A stretch of DNA of 39,789 nucleotides, from positions 1 to 39,789 of the forward strand of contig JALSLQ010000075.1 in assembly GCA_026988235.1 (NCBI GenBank), written 5' to 3'. Positions 26,864-36,505 of this stretch are shown here, in pieces. The DNA is from Sulfurimonas sp. Lineage in GTDB: Bacteria > Campylobacterota > Campylobacteria > Campylobacterales > Sulfurimonadaceae. Under the pieces are notes generated by a model. That model was given only the letters and a program-made list of their open reading frames with translations. It was not told where the DNA came from and did not search any database. The first letter of the stretch is position 1, and every line of letters begins with the position of its first letter. Made by a program: the position numbers and the translations under genes.

Positions 26864-29440
26864 ATGAATAACATTTTTGAGAAACTAACACATAATATGA
26901 CTGAGGCAATTGAGAGTGCCTTGTCTTTGGCTTTACATAATAAAAATCAAGAAGTGACAGCTGTTCATTTTTTATGGGCATTACTGACGAATTCAGATTC
27001 CGTATTGAATCAGATGTTTAACAAAATGGGCATCGACAAAGTTGCAATGGAGTTAGACATTAAAAGTATGGCAGAGAAACTTCCAAAATCTTCTAGTGTG
27101 ACAAAAGAGAGTATTAAGCTTTCGCATGATTTTGTAAGAACATTAGAAAACGGAATTGGTCTGATGACCAAAAACGGAGATGCTTATTTAGCTGTTGATA
27201 CCTATATATTGGCGAATTTAAACACAGAACCATTTTCAATTATATTACCAAAATATATAGATACTATGCAACTGACAAAAGAGCTTGAAGCTACACGCGG
27301 CGGAGCAAAAATCGATTCTCAAACTGCAGATGAAACGCTAGAATCACTTTCTAAATATGGTATTGATTTAACAAAAGAAGCGGCAGAAGGGAAGTTAGCT
27401 CCTGTAATCGGACGGGATGAAGAGATTGCACGAACAATGCAGATTTTGATTCGTAAAACGAAAAACAACCCAATGCTTTTAGGCGAGCCGGGTGTTGGTA
27501 AAACGGCACTGGTTGAGGGACTTGCACAGAGAATTCAAAGTGGTAATGTTCCAACATCTTTACAAAATAAGCGTGTTATAGCACTTGATATGTCAGCGCT
27601 TATTGCCGGTGCAAAATACCGAGGTGAGTTTGAAGACAGGCTCAAAGCTGTGATCGATGAAGTCAAAGAAAATGGAAATATTATTTTATTTATTGATGAA
27701 ATTCATACTATCGTTGGTGCGGGTGCATCTGAGGGTTCAATGGATGCGGCGAACATCTTAAAACCTGCGCTTGCTCGTGGTGAATTGCATACTATTGGAG
27801 CAACGACGCTTAAAGAGTACAGAAAATATTTTGAAAAAGATGCAGCGTTGCAACGCCGTTTTTTACCGATTAGTGTCGATGAACCAAGTGTAAACCAGTC
27901 ACTGCAAATTCTTCGTGGAATCAAAGAGAGACTTGAAGCACACCATAATGTAAGTATTGCAGACAGTGCATTAGTGGCTGCGGCAAAACTCTCTGACAGA
28001 TATATTGCAGATAGGTTTTTGCCAGATAAAGCGATTGACTTAATTGATGAAGCAGCAGCAGAACTCAAAATGCAAATCGAATCTGAACCGAATGAACTGA
28101 GTGCGGCAAAGCGTAAACTCTCAGAATTGATGGTGGAAAAAGAGGCATTGAAGATGGAAAAAACTCCATCAAATGAAAAACGCCTCCAAGAGATAGAAAA
28201 AGAGCTTGCTGACATTGAAGAAAAGGTGAGAACATTGGAGTCTCAATTTCAAAGTGAAAAAGAAGTATTTGAAAAAATTTCAGCGATTAAAGGTGAAATT
28301 GAAGCAAAACGCCGTGAAGCAGAACTTGCAAAAGGTCGTTCTGAATTCAATCGTGCTGCAGAAATTGAGTATGGCGAGATTCCAAAACTGATAGAGCAGG
28401 AAAAAGAGCTTAATGCACAATGGGATAGAATGCAGGCAGAGGGAACACTCCTGAAAAATTCTGTCGATGAAGAATCAATTGCCTCTATTGTAAGTAGATG
28501 GACGGGAATTCCAATCAATAAAATGTTGCAAAGTGAAAAAGATAAAATTATACATGTTGAAGATGAGTTAAATAAAACTGTTATTGGGCAAGGACAAGCA
28601 ACACATGCTGTTGCTCGTGCCATTAAGCGTAACAAAGCAGGACTAAGTGATAAAAACAGACCAATCGGTAGTTTTCTTTTCTTAGGACCTACAGGTGTTG
28701 GTAAAACACAAACTGCCAAAACTTTGGCGAAGTTTTTGTTTGACTCCGAGGAGGCACTTATAAGAATAGATATGAGTGAATATATGGAAAAACATGCTGT
28801 TTCTCGTCTTGTTGGTGCTGCACCGGGATATGTAGGCTATGAAGAGGGTGGACAACTTACAGAAGCCGTAAGAAGAAAACCATACTCTGTAGTGCTTTTT
28901 GATGAGGTAGAAAAAGCGCACCCAGATGTGTTTAATATGCTACTACAAGTGCTTGATGACGGTCGTTTGACAGACAACAAAGGAGTGACGGTTGATTTTA
29001 GTAATACTATTATCATTCTGACATCAAATATCGCAAGTGACAAGATTATCACACATGCTGGAAGTCCTGAATTAGAGGACATGGTTATGTCTGAGCTTAA
29101 AAAAGCATTTAAACCAGAATTTTTGAATAGACTTGATGATGTTGTTATATTTAATGCACTTGGTCAAGAACAAATTAAAGGGATTGTTGATATTTTCTTT
29201 GGTGAAATTGTCAGTAAAGTCAAAGAAAGAGATATAGAACTCTCTTTAAGCGAAGAGGCAAAAGATTATATTGCAGAAGCTGGATTTGACCCGGTATATG
29301 GAGCTCGTCCGCTTAAGCGTGCGTTATATGAAATTGTAGAAGACCGTTTAGCTGACCTTATCTTAGACGGTACGGTAAAAGAAGGCTCTCGCGTTGCGTT
29401 CACTGTTGTAAACGGTGAGGTGGAAGTTAAGGTTTCTTAA
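26864..29440 (+). CDS. clpB: ATP-dependent chaperone ClpB
   Basis: [18 protein letters not shown]...[42 protein letters not shown]...[19 protein letters not shown]...middle coiled-coil domain. Confidence 0.97.
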   Translation: MNNIFEKLTHNMTEAIESALSLALHNKNQEVTAVHFLWALLTNSDSVLNQMFNKMGIDKVAMELDIKSMAEKLPKSSSVTKESIKLSHDFVRTLENGIGLMTKNGDAYLAVDTYILANLNTEPFSIILPKYIDTMQLTKELEATRGGAKIDSQTADETLESLSKYGIDLTKEAAEGKLAPVIGRDEEIARTMQILIRKTKNNPMLLGEPGVGKTALVEGLAQRIQSGNVPTSLQNKRVIALDMSALIAGAKYRGEFEDRLKAVIDEVKENGNIILFIDEIHTIVGAGASEGSMDAANILKPALARGELHTIGATTLKEYRKYFEKDAALQRRFLPISVDEPSVNQSLQILRGIKERLEAHHNVSIADSALVAAAKLSDRYIADRFLPDKAIDLIDEAAAELKMQIESEPNELSAAKRKLSELMVEKEALKMEKTPSNEKRLQEIEKELADIEEKVRTLESQFQSEKEVFEKISAIKGEIEAKRREAELAKGRSEFNRAAEIEYGEIPKLIEQEKELNAQWDRMQAEGTLLKNSVDEESIASIVSRWTGIPINKMLQSEKDKIIHVEDELNKTVIGQGQATHAVARAIKRNKAGLSDKNRPIGSFLFLGPTGVGKTQTAKTLAKFLFDSEEALIRIDMSEYMEKHAVSRLVGAAPGYVGYEEGGQLTEAVRRKPYSVVLFDEVEKAHPDVFNMLLQVLDDGRLTDNKGVTVDFSNTIIILTSNIASDKIITHAGSPELEDMVMSELKKAFKPEFLNRLDDVVIFNALGQEQIKGIVDIFFGEIVSKVKERDIELSLSEEAKDYIAEAGFDPVYGARPLKRALYEIVEDRLADLILDGTVKEGSRVAFTVVNGEVEVKVS

Positions 29441-31380
29441 CTTTTCATATATTTTTCTATGTTTAAAGGTTTTCCGAGATGAAAACCTTGGGCATAATCT
29501 ACTCCCAAATCTTTTACCACATTGAGAATTTCTTGAGAAGATACAAATTCTGCTATTGTTAGTATATGGAGTTTCTTAGCAAGTGTGACGATAGTTTCTA
29601 CCATTATTTTAGAATTTTGATTTTTATCTATATTTGATATTAAAGAAGCATCTATCTTAATATAATCAATAGGAATATTTAAAATATGAGAAAAATTAGA
29701 GTAGCCTGAACCAAAATCATCTAATGCAATTTTTACTCCATAAGAATGAACTTTTAAACAAAATGCTACAACCATTTCATAATCATTAAAATCTTCTGTT
29801 TCAAGTAATTCAACAGTCAATAGTTCATTGAATTGAAAACTATTTAATATGTCGAAAAAATATCGCATAGTTTTTTTATTTTGTATATCACTGAGTGATA
29901 AGTTTATAGAACAAGGTATTTGGTATAAAGATATGACATTGAGTGTATTTTTAATGACTGTTTTTGTGATTTTGTAATAAATTCGATGGGCTTTAGCAAC
30001 CTCTAAAAATTTAACAGGTGCGATGATATGGTCTTTTTCATCTTTAAGTCTGACTAATGATTCATATTTTGTTTGCATATTTGTATTTTGAATAGGGACA
30101 ATAGGTTGAAAGAAAGACAATATATTCTCTTTTTCCAGTGCAGTTTTGAGTTTTTTATGACATTCTATATCATCTTTATACTGTTTTTCTAGTGCTTTAT
30201 CTTCATGAAAGATTGAAAGTTGAATATTATTCTTTTTTGCCTCTTTGAGTGCCATATCGGCATAAGCAAGCATTTTATTTTTACCTGTAAATGTTATACC
30301 ACAGCTCATCATAAACTGAAATATTTTATCTTCATAGGTAAATGTTTTTTTGTTATAGTGTTGTAAGATTGTATTAATGAGATTGAGGAATACCTGATTA
30401 TTTTCATTTATTTGATTAATACAGACTATGACAAACTCATCTCCGCCAATATGGTATAAAAGTACAGGTAAACCAGCAGTTTCTTTTTTTAGAAAATTTG
30501 CAGTCATTTGAAGCGCAATATTTCCAATATCTTCCCCGTAAACATCATTAAATGACTGAAATTTGTCTATATTGAGCAATGCCATACGGGTAAAAGTATG
30601 TGAAGTGGCATCTTCAAGTAATTTATTTCTATTTGCTAAACCGCTAATATGATGCGTGTATATCTTTTTATGTAACTCGGCAGTTTTTTTCAGTATTTCT
30701 TTTTCTAAATCTTCATTATATTTTAAAATCTTCTTTTGTGCTTTTCTTAAATGCTCGTGAAGTGTATTAAATTTATAAATGGAAAAACTTATCAGTAAAA
30801 AAGCAACAAAAAATGAAAAAAGCAGTGTATAAGAACTTCGTTCGTTGTTTTTATCAAGTGTAGCAATCTTGTTGTAAAGCACTGCATTAGATAGGTCTGT
30901 CAATATTTTTGTATCAGCGGAAAATTTTTGAATTACACTGTTAAAACCAATAATGGCATCTTGTAAATCTTCTTTATCATGATCTTTTACGGCTTGGAGT
31001 ATAGATTTTTCTATAAATTTATACGCAATAGTTCTATTGTGAATTGTTTGCAACAAGGTCATAAAATTACTTGGAAGATTATGCTTTTCAATGAAAATTT
31101 GAAGCTCTTTTAAACTGTTGTCAATATTTTGAAATGATGTGCTTATTTGCTCACTTGAGAGATTTTTTTGAAGGAGTATGTATTGTAAAATAAGTGTTTG
31201 ATTTGTTTTAAGTTCGTAGTTTAGTGTACTGATATGGTGCGTTAATTCTACATGATGTTTACTCAAATAATTTAAAACCTGATTATTCGCATGGATGTTT
31301 TTATAGCTTATAATTAATGATGCGATTAAAAGGATAAAACTTACAAGAAGGGCAGTATATATTTTATATTGAAATTTCAT
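29437..31380 (-). CDS. GGDEF/EAL domain protein with membrane-anchored all-helical sensor region
   Basis: [21 protein letters not shown] (ESL in place of EAL); [15 protein letters not shown]; two N-terminal TM helices. Confidence 0.9.
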   Translation of the reverse strand: MKFQYKIYTALLVSFILLIASLIISYKNIHANNQVLNYLSKHHVELTHHISTLNYELKTNQTLILQYILLQKNLSSEQISTSFQNIDNSLKELQIFIEKHNLPSNFMTLLQTIHNRTIAYKFIEKSILQAVKDHDKEDLQDAIIGFNSVIQKFSADTKILTDLSNAVLYNKIATLDKNNERSSYTLLFSFFVAFLLISFSIYKFNTLHEHLRKAQKKILKYNEDLEKEILKKTAELHKKIYTHHISGLANRNKLLEDATSHTFTRMALLNIDKFQSFNDVYGEDIGNIALQMTANFLKKETAGLPVLLYHIGGDEFVIVCINQINENNQVFLNLINTILQHYNKKTFTYEDKIFQFMMSCGITFTGKNKMLAYADMALKEAKKNNIQLSIFHEDKALEKQYKDDIECHKKLKTALEKENILSFFQPIVPIQNTNMQTKYESLVRLKDEKDHIIAPVKFLEVAKAHRIYYKITKTVIKNTLNVISLYQIPCSINLSLSDIQNKKTMRYFFDILNSFQFNELLTVELLETEDFNDYEMVVAFCLKVHSYGVKIALDDFGSGYSNFSHILNIPIDYIKIDASLISNIDKNQNSKIMVETIVTLAKKLHILTIAEFVSSQEILNVVKDLGVDYAQGFHLGKPLNIEKYMKS

Positions 31381-31390
31381 TTTAAAATAC

Positions 31391-32884
31391 TTAAAACTTT
31401 GCTTCTAAACTAAGTGAGGTGATATTTTGTGTTGCATCTTTTTTTGCAGGTTCTCCAAAATGCCATCCGCTTCCAGTATAATCCTCATGCATATTAAGAT
31501 AGCCTAGTTTTGCACTGAGATATTTGTGAAATTGCCATGTCATATATATTTCATAAACACTTCCTCTCGTTGCCAATTTGTTAAACATATCTTCAGCACC
31601 TTGCGTTGCGCTAAACCAGTATTTACTTCCATAATTGAACTCGGCACCTGCCATAAATTCTTTTGAAAAATTATATTTTGTACCAATATAGACAGCATAG
31701 CCGTTTTTGCTGAGCATCTCTCCGCTTGCATAATCGGCATCTGTAAATCCAGTATATCCACCTGCTGTGAGTTGGGCATTGAGAGGTGCTATGATTTTGT
31801 AATCATCTTTGTTTCCGTTTGGATGTGGGTTTGACAGTGCGGTGTGTAGAAAAAGTGTGGTATTTGTATTGTGTACCTTTTCGATGTCCAATCCTATACC
31901 GTAAGTAATCATCGTTCCTAAATCATGGGAGTTTGAAGAGGTGACATCTGGACCCAAATAAGGATGTGCTTTGAGTTGATTGATGATATTAAATCCAAAG
32001 GAGAGTAAAGATGAGCCTAAAAAATGAAATTTTGTATCGGCATATAAACCAAGGATGTTTGCATCATCAATATTTTCTCGATTACATTGATACGGGTAGA
32101 AATTCGGTCGCAATGTGTATGGTTTTGCTATAACTAAACGAGCAAAGGTATTGTCATTGAATTTTTGTGTCGCTATTAATCCATATGTATTCATGTCGAA
32201 CACTAAAGCAGGAAAGAGTGCATTCCTTTTTTTGTTTTGTGCATATTGTATAGGCGTGCCACCGGATGTTGGGAGTAAACCAAATGAGAAAGTAAAGGGA
32301 GTCTTTGAAGCACTGTGAATGGTATAATCAACATAGGCACGATCAATATCAAAAGCACTTCCCGGTGTTCCGGTTTTAATGTCACGAGATAAAATACATA
32401 ATCTTTGATTTGCTTGAGATGAATTCATATAGAGCATACGCCCATGAAATTTGACATCATCAAAATTTGCATTCATGTTTAATCGAAAGCGTATAGTGGA
32501 AGCAATATCAAAATTTTTCGTGTATTCATCTCTTCTTTGTAGCCCTGTAGGAGTACCATCAGGATTGTACATTTGTGTATTTTCACCAGATATTTTACCG
32601 TTTTTGTAATTTAGTTTATCAAATCGTAAGAGTAGCTCCGGTGAAAAGTTGATTTTATCAAGGATGGACTTTGTTTCGACTTTTTCTAAAATATTTTCTT
32701 GTTCATCCATATAGTCATTGTTTTGAACAAGTTGTTTTTTTGTTTGCATGGTCTCTTTTGCATTTTGTGCAACTTGGGCTTTTAACAGTTGTATTTCATG
32801 TTCAAGCTGTTCTATCTTTTTATTTATGTCAATTTGTGATGCCATTAAGAATATTGGAAATGTGAGAAGAGCGATTTTTTTCAT
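31391..32884 (-). CDS. Outer-membrane porin-like protein (DUF3373-like)
   Basis: Signal peptide MKKIALLTFPIFLMASQ, coiled coil, then beta-strand-rich region ending in a C-terminal aromatic (SLEAKF); start moved to the signal peptide Met. Confidence 0.7.
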   Translation of the reverse strand: MKKIALLTFPIFLMASQIDINKKIEQLEHEIQLLKAQVAQNAKETMQTKKQLVQNNDYMDEQENILEKVETKSILDKINFSPELLLRFDKLNYKNGKISGENTQMYNPDGTPTGLQRRDEYTKNFDIASTIRFRLNMNANFDDVKFHGRMLYMNSSQANQRLCILSRDIKTGTPGSAFDIDRAYVDYTIHSASKTPFTFSFGLLPTSGGTPIQYAQNKKRNALFPALVFDMNTYGLIATQKFNDNTFARLVIAKPYTLRPNFYPYQCNRENIDDANILGLYADTKFHFLGSSLLSFGFNIINQLKAHPYLGPDVTSSNSHDLGTMITYGIGLDIEKVHNTNTTLFLHTALSNPHPNGNKDDYKIIAPLNAQLTAGGYTGFTDADYASGEMLSKNGYAVYIGTKYNFSKEFMAGAEFNYGSKYWFSATQGAEDMFNKLATRGSVYEIYMTWQFHKYLSAKLGYLNMHEDYTGSGWHFGEPAKKDATQNITSLSLEAKF

Positions 32885-32885
32885 T

Positions 32886-33152
32886 TTATAATCCTGGTAA
32901 TGTCGGTTGTTCTGAATCCGCTGCATGTACTATAAGGTAAGTTTTGAGTTTCTGTCTTGTTCCCTCATCAATAGAGTCAAGTTTGTATCTTTTAAGGTGT
33001 CTGGGTGAAGAAAAAATGCGTATCCATTGGATTGTAGCTTTTTCTCCGCCAAAAAGATGTAGTTTTTGAGCAAGAGAAATAATATTTTTATCATAATTTG
33101 AATTTGCAAAAAGAGAAAACATACACAAAATCATACCTATGAAAATTTTCAT
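32886..33152 (-). CDS. Small periplasmic hypothetical protein
   Basis: Signal peptide MKIFIGMILCMFSLFA; directly upstream of the porin-like gene. Confidence 0.55.
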   Translation of the reverse strand: MKIFIGMILCMFSLFANSNYDKNIISLAQKLHLFGGEKATIQWIRIFSSPRHLKRYKLDSIDEGTRQKLKTYLIVHAADSEQPTLPGL

Positions 33153-33281
33153 AATAATCCCTACTCTTTTGAATGATGATATTATAGTTAATTTATTTAA
33201 GAAATGCAATGCAGGTATTAACCACACTTTAAGTAAAGTTTTTGTAAACTTCCGAACTTAAATCAGATAAGGATATGTCGA

Positions 33282-33416
33282 ATGAAAAGAACATACCAAC
33301 CACATAATACACCTAGAAAACGAACACACGGTTTTAGAGCTAGAATGGCTACTAAAAATGGTCGTAACATTTTAAATCGTCGTCGTGCTAAAGGTCGTAA
33401 AAAATTGTCAGTATAG
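33282..33416 (+). CDS. rpmH: 50S ribosomal protein L34 (44 aa, absent from the supplied ORF track)
   Basis: [44 protein letters not shown] translated by eye. Confidence 0.98.
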   Translation: MKRTYQPHNTPRKRTHGFRARMATKNGRNILNRRRAKGRKKLSV

Positions 33417-33742
33417 GCGGATTTAACACATTAAAACTCCATAAGGAGTTTCAATATGTTTATAACAAAGGAAAAAACCAACACTCCCAAAGTGTTGTTT
33501 TGTTTTTTCTTCCTCAAACAGGAGTACATAAAGTAGGTTTTACTGCTACTAAAAAACTTGGTAATGCAGTCAAGCGTAATCGCGCGAAGCGTCGTCTTCG
33601 TGCTCTATTTTGTGAATACTCCAACTCTCTTAAAGATGGCACATATATATTTGTTGCAAAAGCAGGAATTTTTGATGCACCTTTTGAAAAACTCTCCAAT
33701 GATTTTAACAAGATTTTAAGCCGTGCGAAAACTTTTACTTAA
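33404..33742 (+). CDS. rnpA: Ribonuclease P protein component; start codon uncertain (ATT 33404 or ATA 33413 instead of TTG 33500)
   Basis: Open frame from 33401: [73 protein letters not shown]-type RnpA core. Confidence 0.85.
   Translation: MVSIGGFNTLKLHKEFQYVYNKGKNQHSQSVVLFFLPQTGVHKVGFTATKKLGNAVKRNRAKRRLRALFCEYSNSLKDGTYIFVAKAGIFDAPFEKLSNDFNKILSRAKTFT
33479..33511 (+). terminator. Terminator/attenuator-like hairpin inside the 5' part of rnpA
   Basis: CAACACT-CCCAA-AGTGTTG followed by TTTTGTTTTTTCTT. Confidence 0.5.
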
Positions 33743-34046
33743 GCTTTTATGGCTTTATCAGAAATTTTTTACACTTATTGGCTATGGTTCATGCCGTTAT
33801 TATCCTACATGTAGCGAATATGCACGCATAAATTTCGAAAATAATTCAATTTCAAGTGCTTTTTACCACTCTTTTACTAGAATACTGCGTTGCAATCAAT
33901 TTTTTGATGGCGGGATAGAGTATCCATTGTTAAATAAGCTCTCTTTACATCCTGCTAAACTTGAGATTGATGCTATAAAGTATTGGTTGGTTCCAAATAA
34001 AAAAAACCGCTATTACATCATAAAAAATTTTTTATATAAAGGGTAA
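33723..34046 (+). CDS. yidD: Membrane protein insertion efficiency factor YidD
   Basis: CRYYPTCSEYARINFENNSISSAFYHSFTRILRCNQFFDGGIEYPL. Confidence 0.95.
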   Translation: MRKLLLKLLWLYQKFFTLIGYGSCRYYPTCSEYARINFENNSISSAFYHSFTRILRCNQFFDGGIEYPLLNKLSLHPAKLEIDAIKYWLVPNKKNRYYIIKNFLYKG

Positions 34047-34049
34047 TTT

Positions 34050-35654
34050 GTGCTAGACAAAATGTCACCAAATCAAAGATTAATAGTTGCTGTACTATTG
34101 TCAATAATTTTTTTCGTAGGCTATACTGCGATATTTCCACCGAAAGAACAAAAGGTAGCAAAAAATGCTAAAACAGAAAAAGTTACATCTACTGCAAATA
34201 CAGTAAAAGATGTCACATCACGCGTAGAAGAGGCATCAGGGCATGCTGTATCTGAGCAGGAAAAAATAGCACAGAGCGTATCAAATAATATTGTTACAAT
34301 AACAAATAAGAATTTTATTTTAAAAATAGATACACTAGGTCGCATATCTTCAAAAGAATTACTTGAAGATAAATTTCGCAATACTGATGATTTGCATGCA
34401 CAGGTCATTCCTAAACTTGGAACAAAACCGCTCTATATTCGCTTTAGTGATGATGCCATTAATGATGAAGCGACAAAAGTTCTTTATACTGCAAGTGTGA
34501 GCAATGTTGAGTTAAATGATAAACCGGTAACGATTACATTGACACAAAAACTCTCTATGCTTAGTGTAACAAAAGTGTTAACTTTTTATGCTGATGGTCA
34601 TTATGATGCAAAAATTTCAATTTCTAAAGATGTGAGACATTATATATACTTGGGTGATAGACCGCAGGTTTCTAAAAAACTTATGGCTGCCGCGGGTGCT
34701 TTAGTGTACACAGGAGATGATGTTACCCATATTATTGAAGATGGTGATGCTGAGGGTAGAAAAGTATTTCAAAATGTGAAATTAGTATCTTCATTTGACC
34801 AATATACAGCTATTATTCTTTATGGTTTTAAAAAGGATACCAATGTTGTAGTTGAGCGTGGAAAAGATGATAATCCTGTTGTTTATTTTGAAGCGACAAA
34901 AGATGAAAATATTCATGGATATATTGGACCAAAAGATCACAAGGTTTTAAAAGCCATTAATCCAATGCTTACAAATGCTATTGAATACGGTTGGTTCACA
35001 TTTGCTGCAAAACCTCTTTTTGCTTTACTTTCATGGATTCATGGTATTTTGGGAAATTGGGGTTGGTCAATCATTGCATTAACTGCATTAATTAGAGCTA
35101 TTTTGTATCCTTTAACATACAAAGGTATGGTTTCAATGCAGAAGATGAAACTGCTTGCGCCTAAACTTAAAGAGTTAAAAGAAAAACATAAAAAAGACCC
35201 ACAACGCTTAAATGCGGCTACAATGGAGATGTATAAAAAACATGGTGCAAATCCACTAGGTGGATGTTTGCCTATGGTATTGCAAATTCCTGTCTTTTTC
35301 ACTCTTTATCGTACACTTTTAAACTCTGTTGAACTGCAAGGGGCTCCTTGGATTCTTTGGATTCATGACCTTTCACGCATGGACCCGTACTATGTATTGC
35401 CGATTTTAATGGGTGCATCAATGTTTATGCAACAGCGTATGACACCAAATAATTTTACTGATCCTATGCAAGAAAAAGTATTTAAATATCTTCCTGTAAT
35501 ATTTACATTTTTCTTTGTGACATTCCCATCTGGACTGGTTTTATATTGGTTTACAAATAACCTTTTCTCAATTGCACAACAGTATATGGTGAATCTACAG
35601 TTTAAAAATGCTAAAGATGCAAAAGTAGCAATTGAAAATAATAGCGAGAAATAA
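34050..35654 (+). CDS. yidC: Membrane protein insertase YidC
   Basis: MSPNQRLIVAVLLSIIFFVGYTAIFPP...LYPLTYKGMVSMQKMKLLAPKLKELKEKHKKDPQRLN...GGCLPMVLQIPVFFTLYRTLLNSVELQGAPW. Confidence 0.97.
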   Translation: MLDKMSPNQRLIVAVLLSIIFFVGYTAIFPPKEQKVAKNAKTEKVTSTANTVKDVTSRVEEASGHAVSEQEKIAQSVSNNIVTITNKNFILKIDTLGRISSKELLEDKFRNTDDLHAQVIPKLGTKPLYIRFSDDAINDEATKVLYTASVSNVELNDKPVTITLTQKLSMLSVTKVLTFYADGHYDAKISISKDVRHYIYLGDRPQVSKKLMAAAGALVYTGDDVTHIIEDGDAEGRKVFQNVKLVSSFDQYTAIILYGFKKDTNVVVERGKDDNPVVYFEATKDENIHGYIGPKDHKVLKAINPMLTNAIEYGWFTFAAKPLFALLSWIHGILGNWGWSIIALTALIRAILYPLTYKGMVSMQKMKLLAPKLKELKEKHKKDPQRLNAATMEMYKKHGANPLGGCLPMVLQIPVFFTLYRTLLNSVELQGAPWILWIHDLSRMDPYYVLPILMGASMFMQQRMTPNNFTDPMQEKVFKYLPVIFTFFFVTFPSGLVLYWFTNNLFSIAQQYMVNLQFKNAKDAKVAIENNSEK

Positions 35655-35656
35655 AA

Positions 35657-36502
35657 ATGATTAAAATTGAAGCAGTAACATTAGAAGGCGCATTTCAAGA
35701 TGCAGCCACTGCACTGGATTGCTCAGTAACACAATTGGCTGTTGAAGTTGTGCAGATTCCAAGCAGTGGATTTTTAGGTCTGTTTAAAAAGAGCGCTATC
35801 ATTGTTGCGACGGTTAAAAAAGAGTTGAATGAAGAGACAAAACAAGCAATTTCAACTCCGGCAGAAGAACCGACACCTATACAGACAATACTTAATGATA
35901 CAATAATGCCAACTTCATTTGTAAGTGATCAAGATGAAGATGACTTAGAAGAAGATTTAGCAAGTGGACTTGATTATACGGCAGATTATGATGATGAATA
36001 TGATGATGAAGTGAGTGAAGAAGCCGAGTCTACTGCTGATATAGAGGCAATTGTAAAAGAGGTAGATGCAGATATTAATAAACTTTTTGATCTTATATGT
36101 TTTAATATTGATACAGTTGAAGTTTCAGCCTATGATAAAGAGACTATACTTATAGAATTTAAGGGTGAAGATGCTGCACTTTTAATAGGTAAAGAAGGCT
36201 ATAGATATAAAGCACTTTCATATATGATATTTAATTGGATTAATACAAAATATGATCTACAATTGCGTCTTGAAATAGCAGAGTTTTTGAAAAATCAAGA
36301 AGAGTCTATTGGAAGATATTTAACGAATGTATACGAAAATATAGACAGAGACGGGCGGGCTCAGACAAAAATTTTAGACGGAGTTTTAGTACAAATTGCA
36401 CTCAAAGAGTTGCGAGAGAAATACCCTGACAAATATGTCGTGATTCGTTCTACTAAAGACGGACTTAAATATATAATCGTAAACGATTACCACAATCATT
36501 AA
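35657..36502 (+). CDS. jag: Jag/KhpB-type RNA-binding protein
   Basis: N-terminal Jag domain; IGKEGYRYKALSYMIFNWINTKYDLQLRLEI KH-like region; follows yidC. Confidence 0.88.
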   Translation: MIKIEAVTLEGAFQDAATALDCSVTQLAVEVVQIPSSGFLGLFKKSAIIVATVKKELNEETKQAISTPAEEPTPIQTILNDTIMPTSFVSDQDEDDLEEDLASGLDYTADYDDEYDDEVSEEAESTADIEAIVKEVDADINKLFDLICFNIDTVEVSAYDKETILIEFKGEDAALLIGKEGYRYKALSYMIFNWINTKYDLQLRLEIAEFLKNQEESIGRYLTNVYENIDRDGRAQTKILDGVLVQIALKELREKYPDKYVVIRSTKDGLKYIIVNDYHNH

Positions 36503-36505
36503 ATT

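Noticed and set aside
27703-28719. Minus-strand ORFs inside clpB (170 aa and 156 aa)
   Set aside because: Ser-rich antisense shadows of a highly conserved gene.
33215-33281. Possible DnaA box (TTAACCACA) and oriC near rpmH
   Set aside because: Single imperfect box, no dnaA gene and no cluster in the window; in many bacteria rpmH lies near oriC but that is not supported here.
33500-33742. TTG 33500 as the true rnpA start
   Set aside because: It would remove the conserved N-terminal helix and strand of RnpA encoded in the same open frame upstream.
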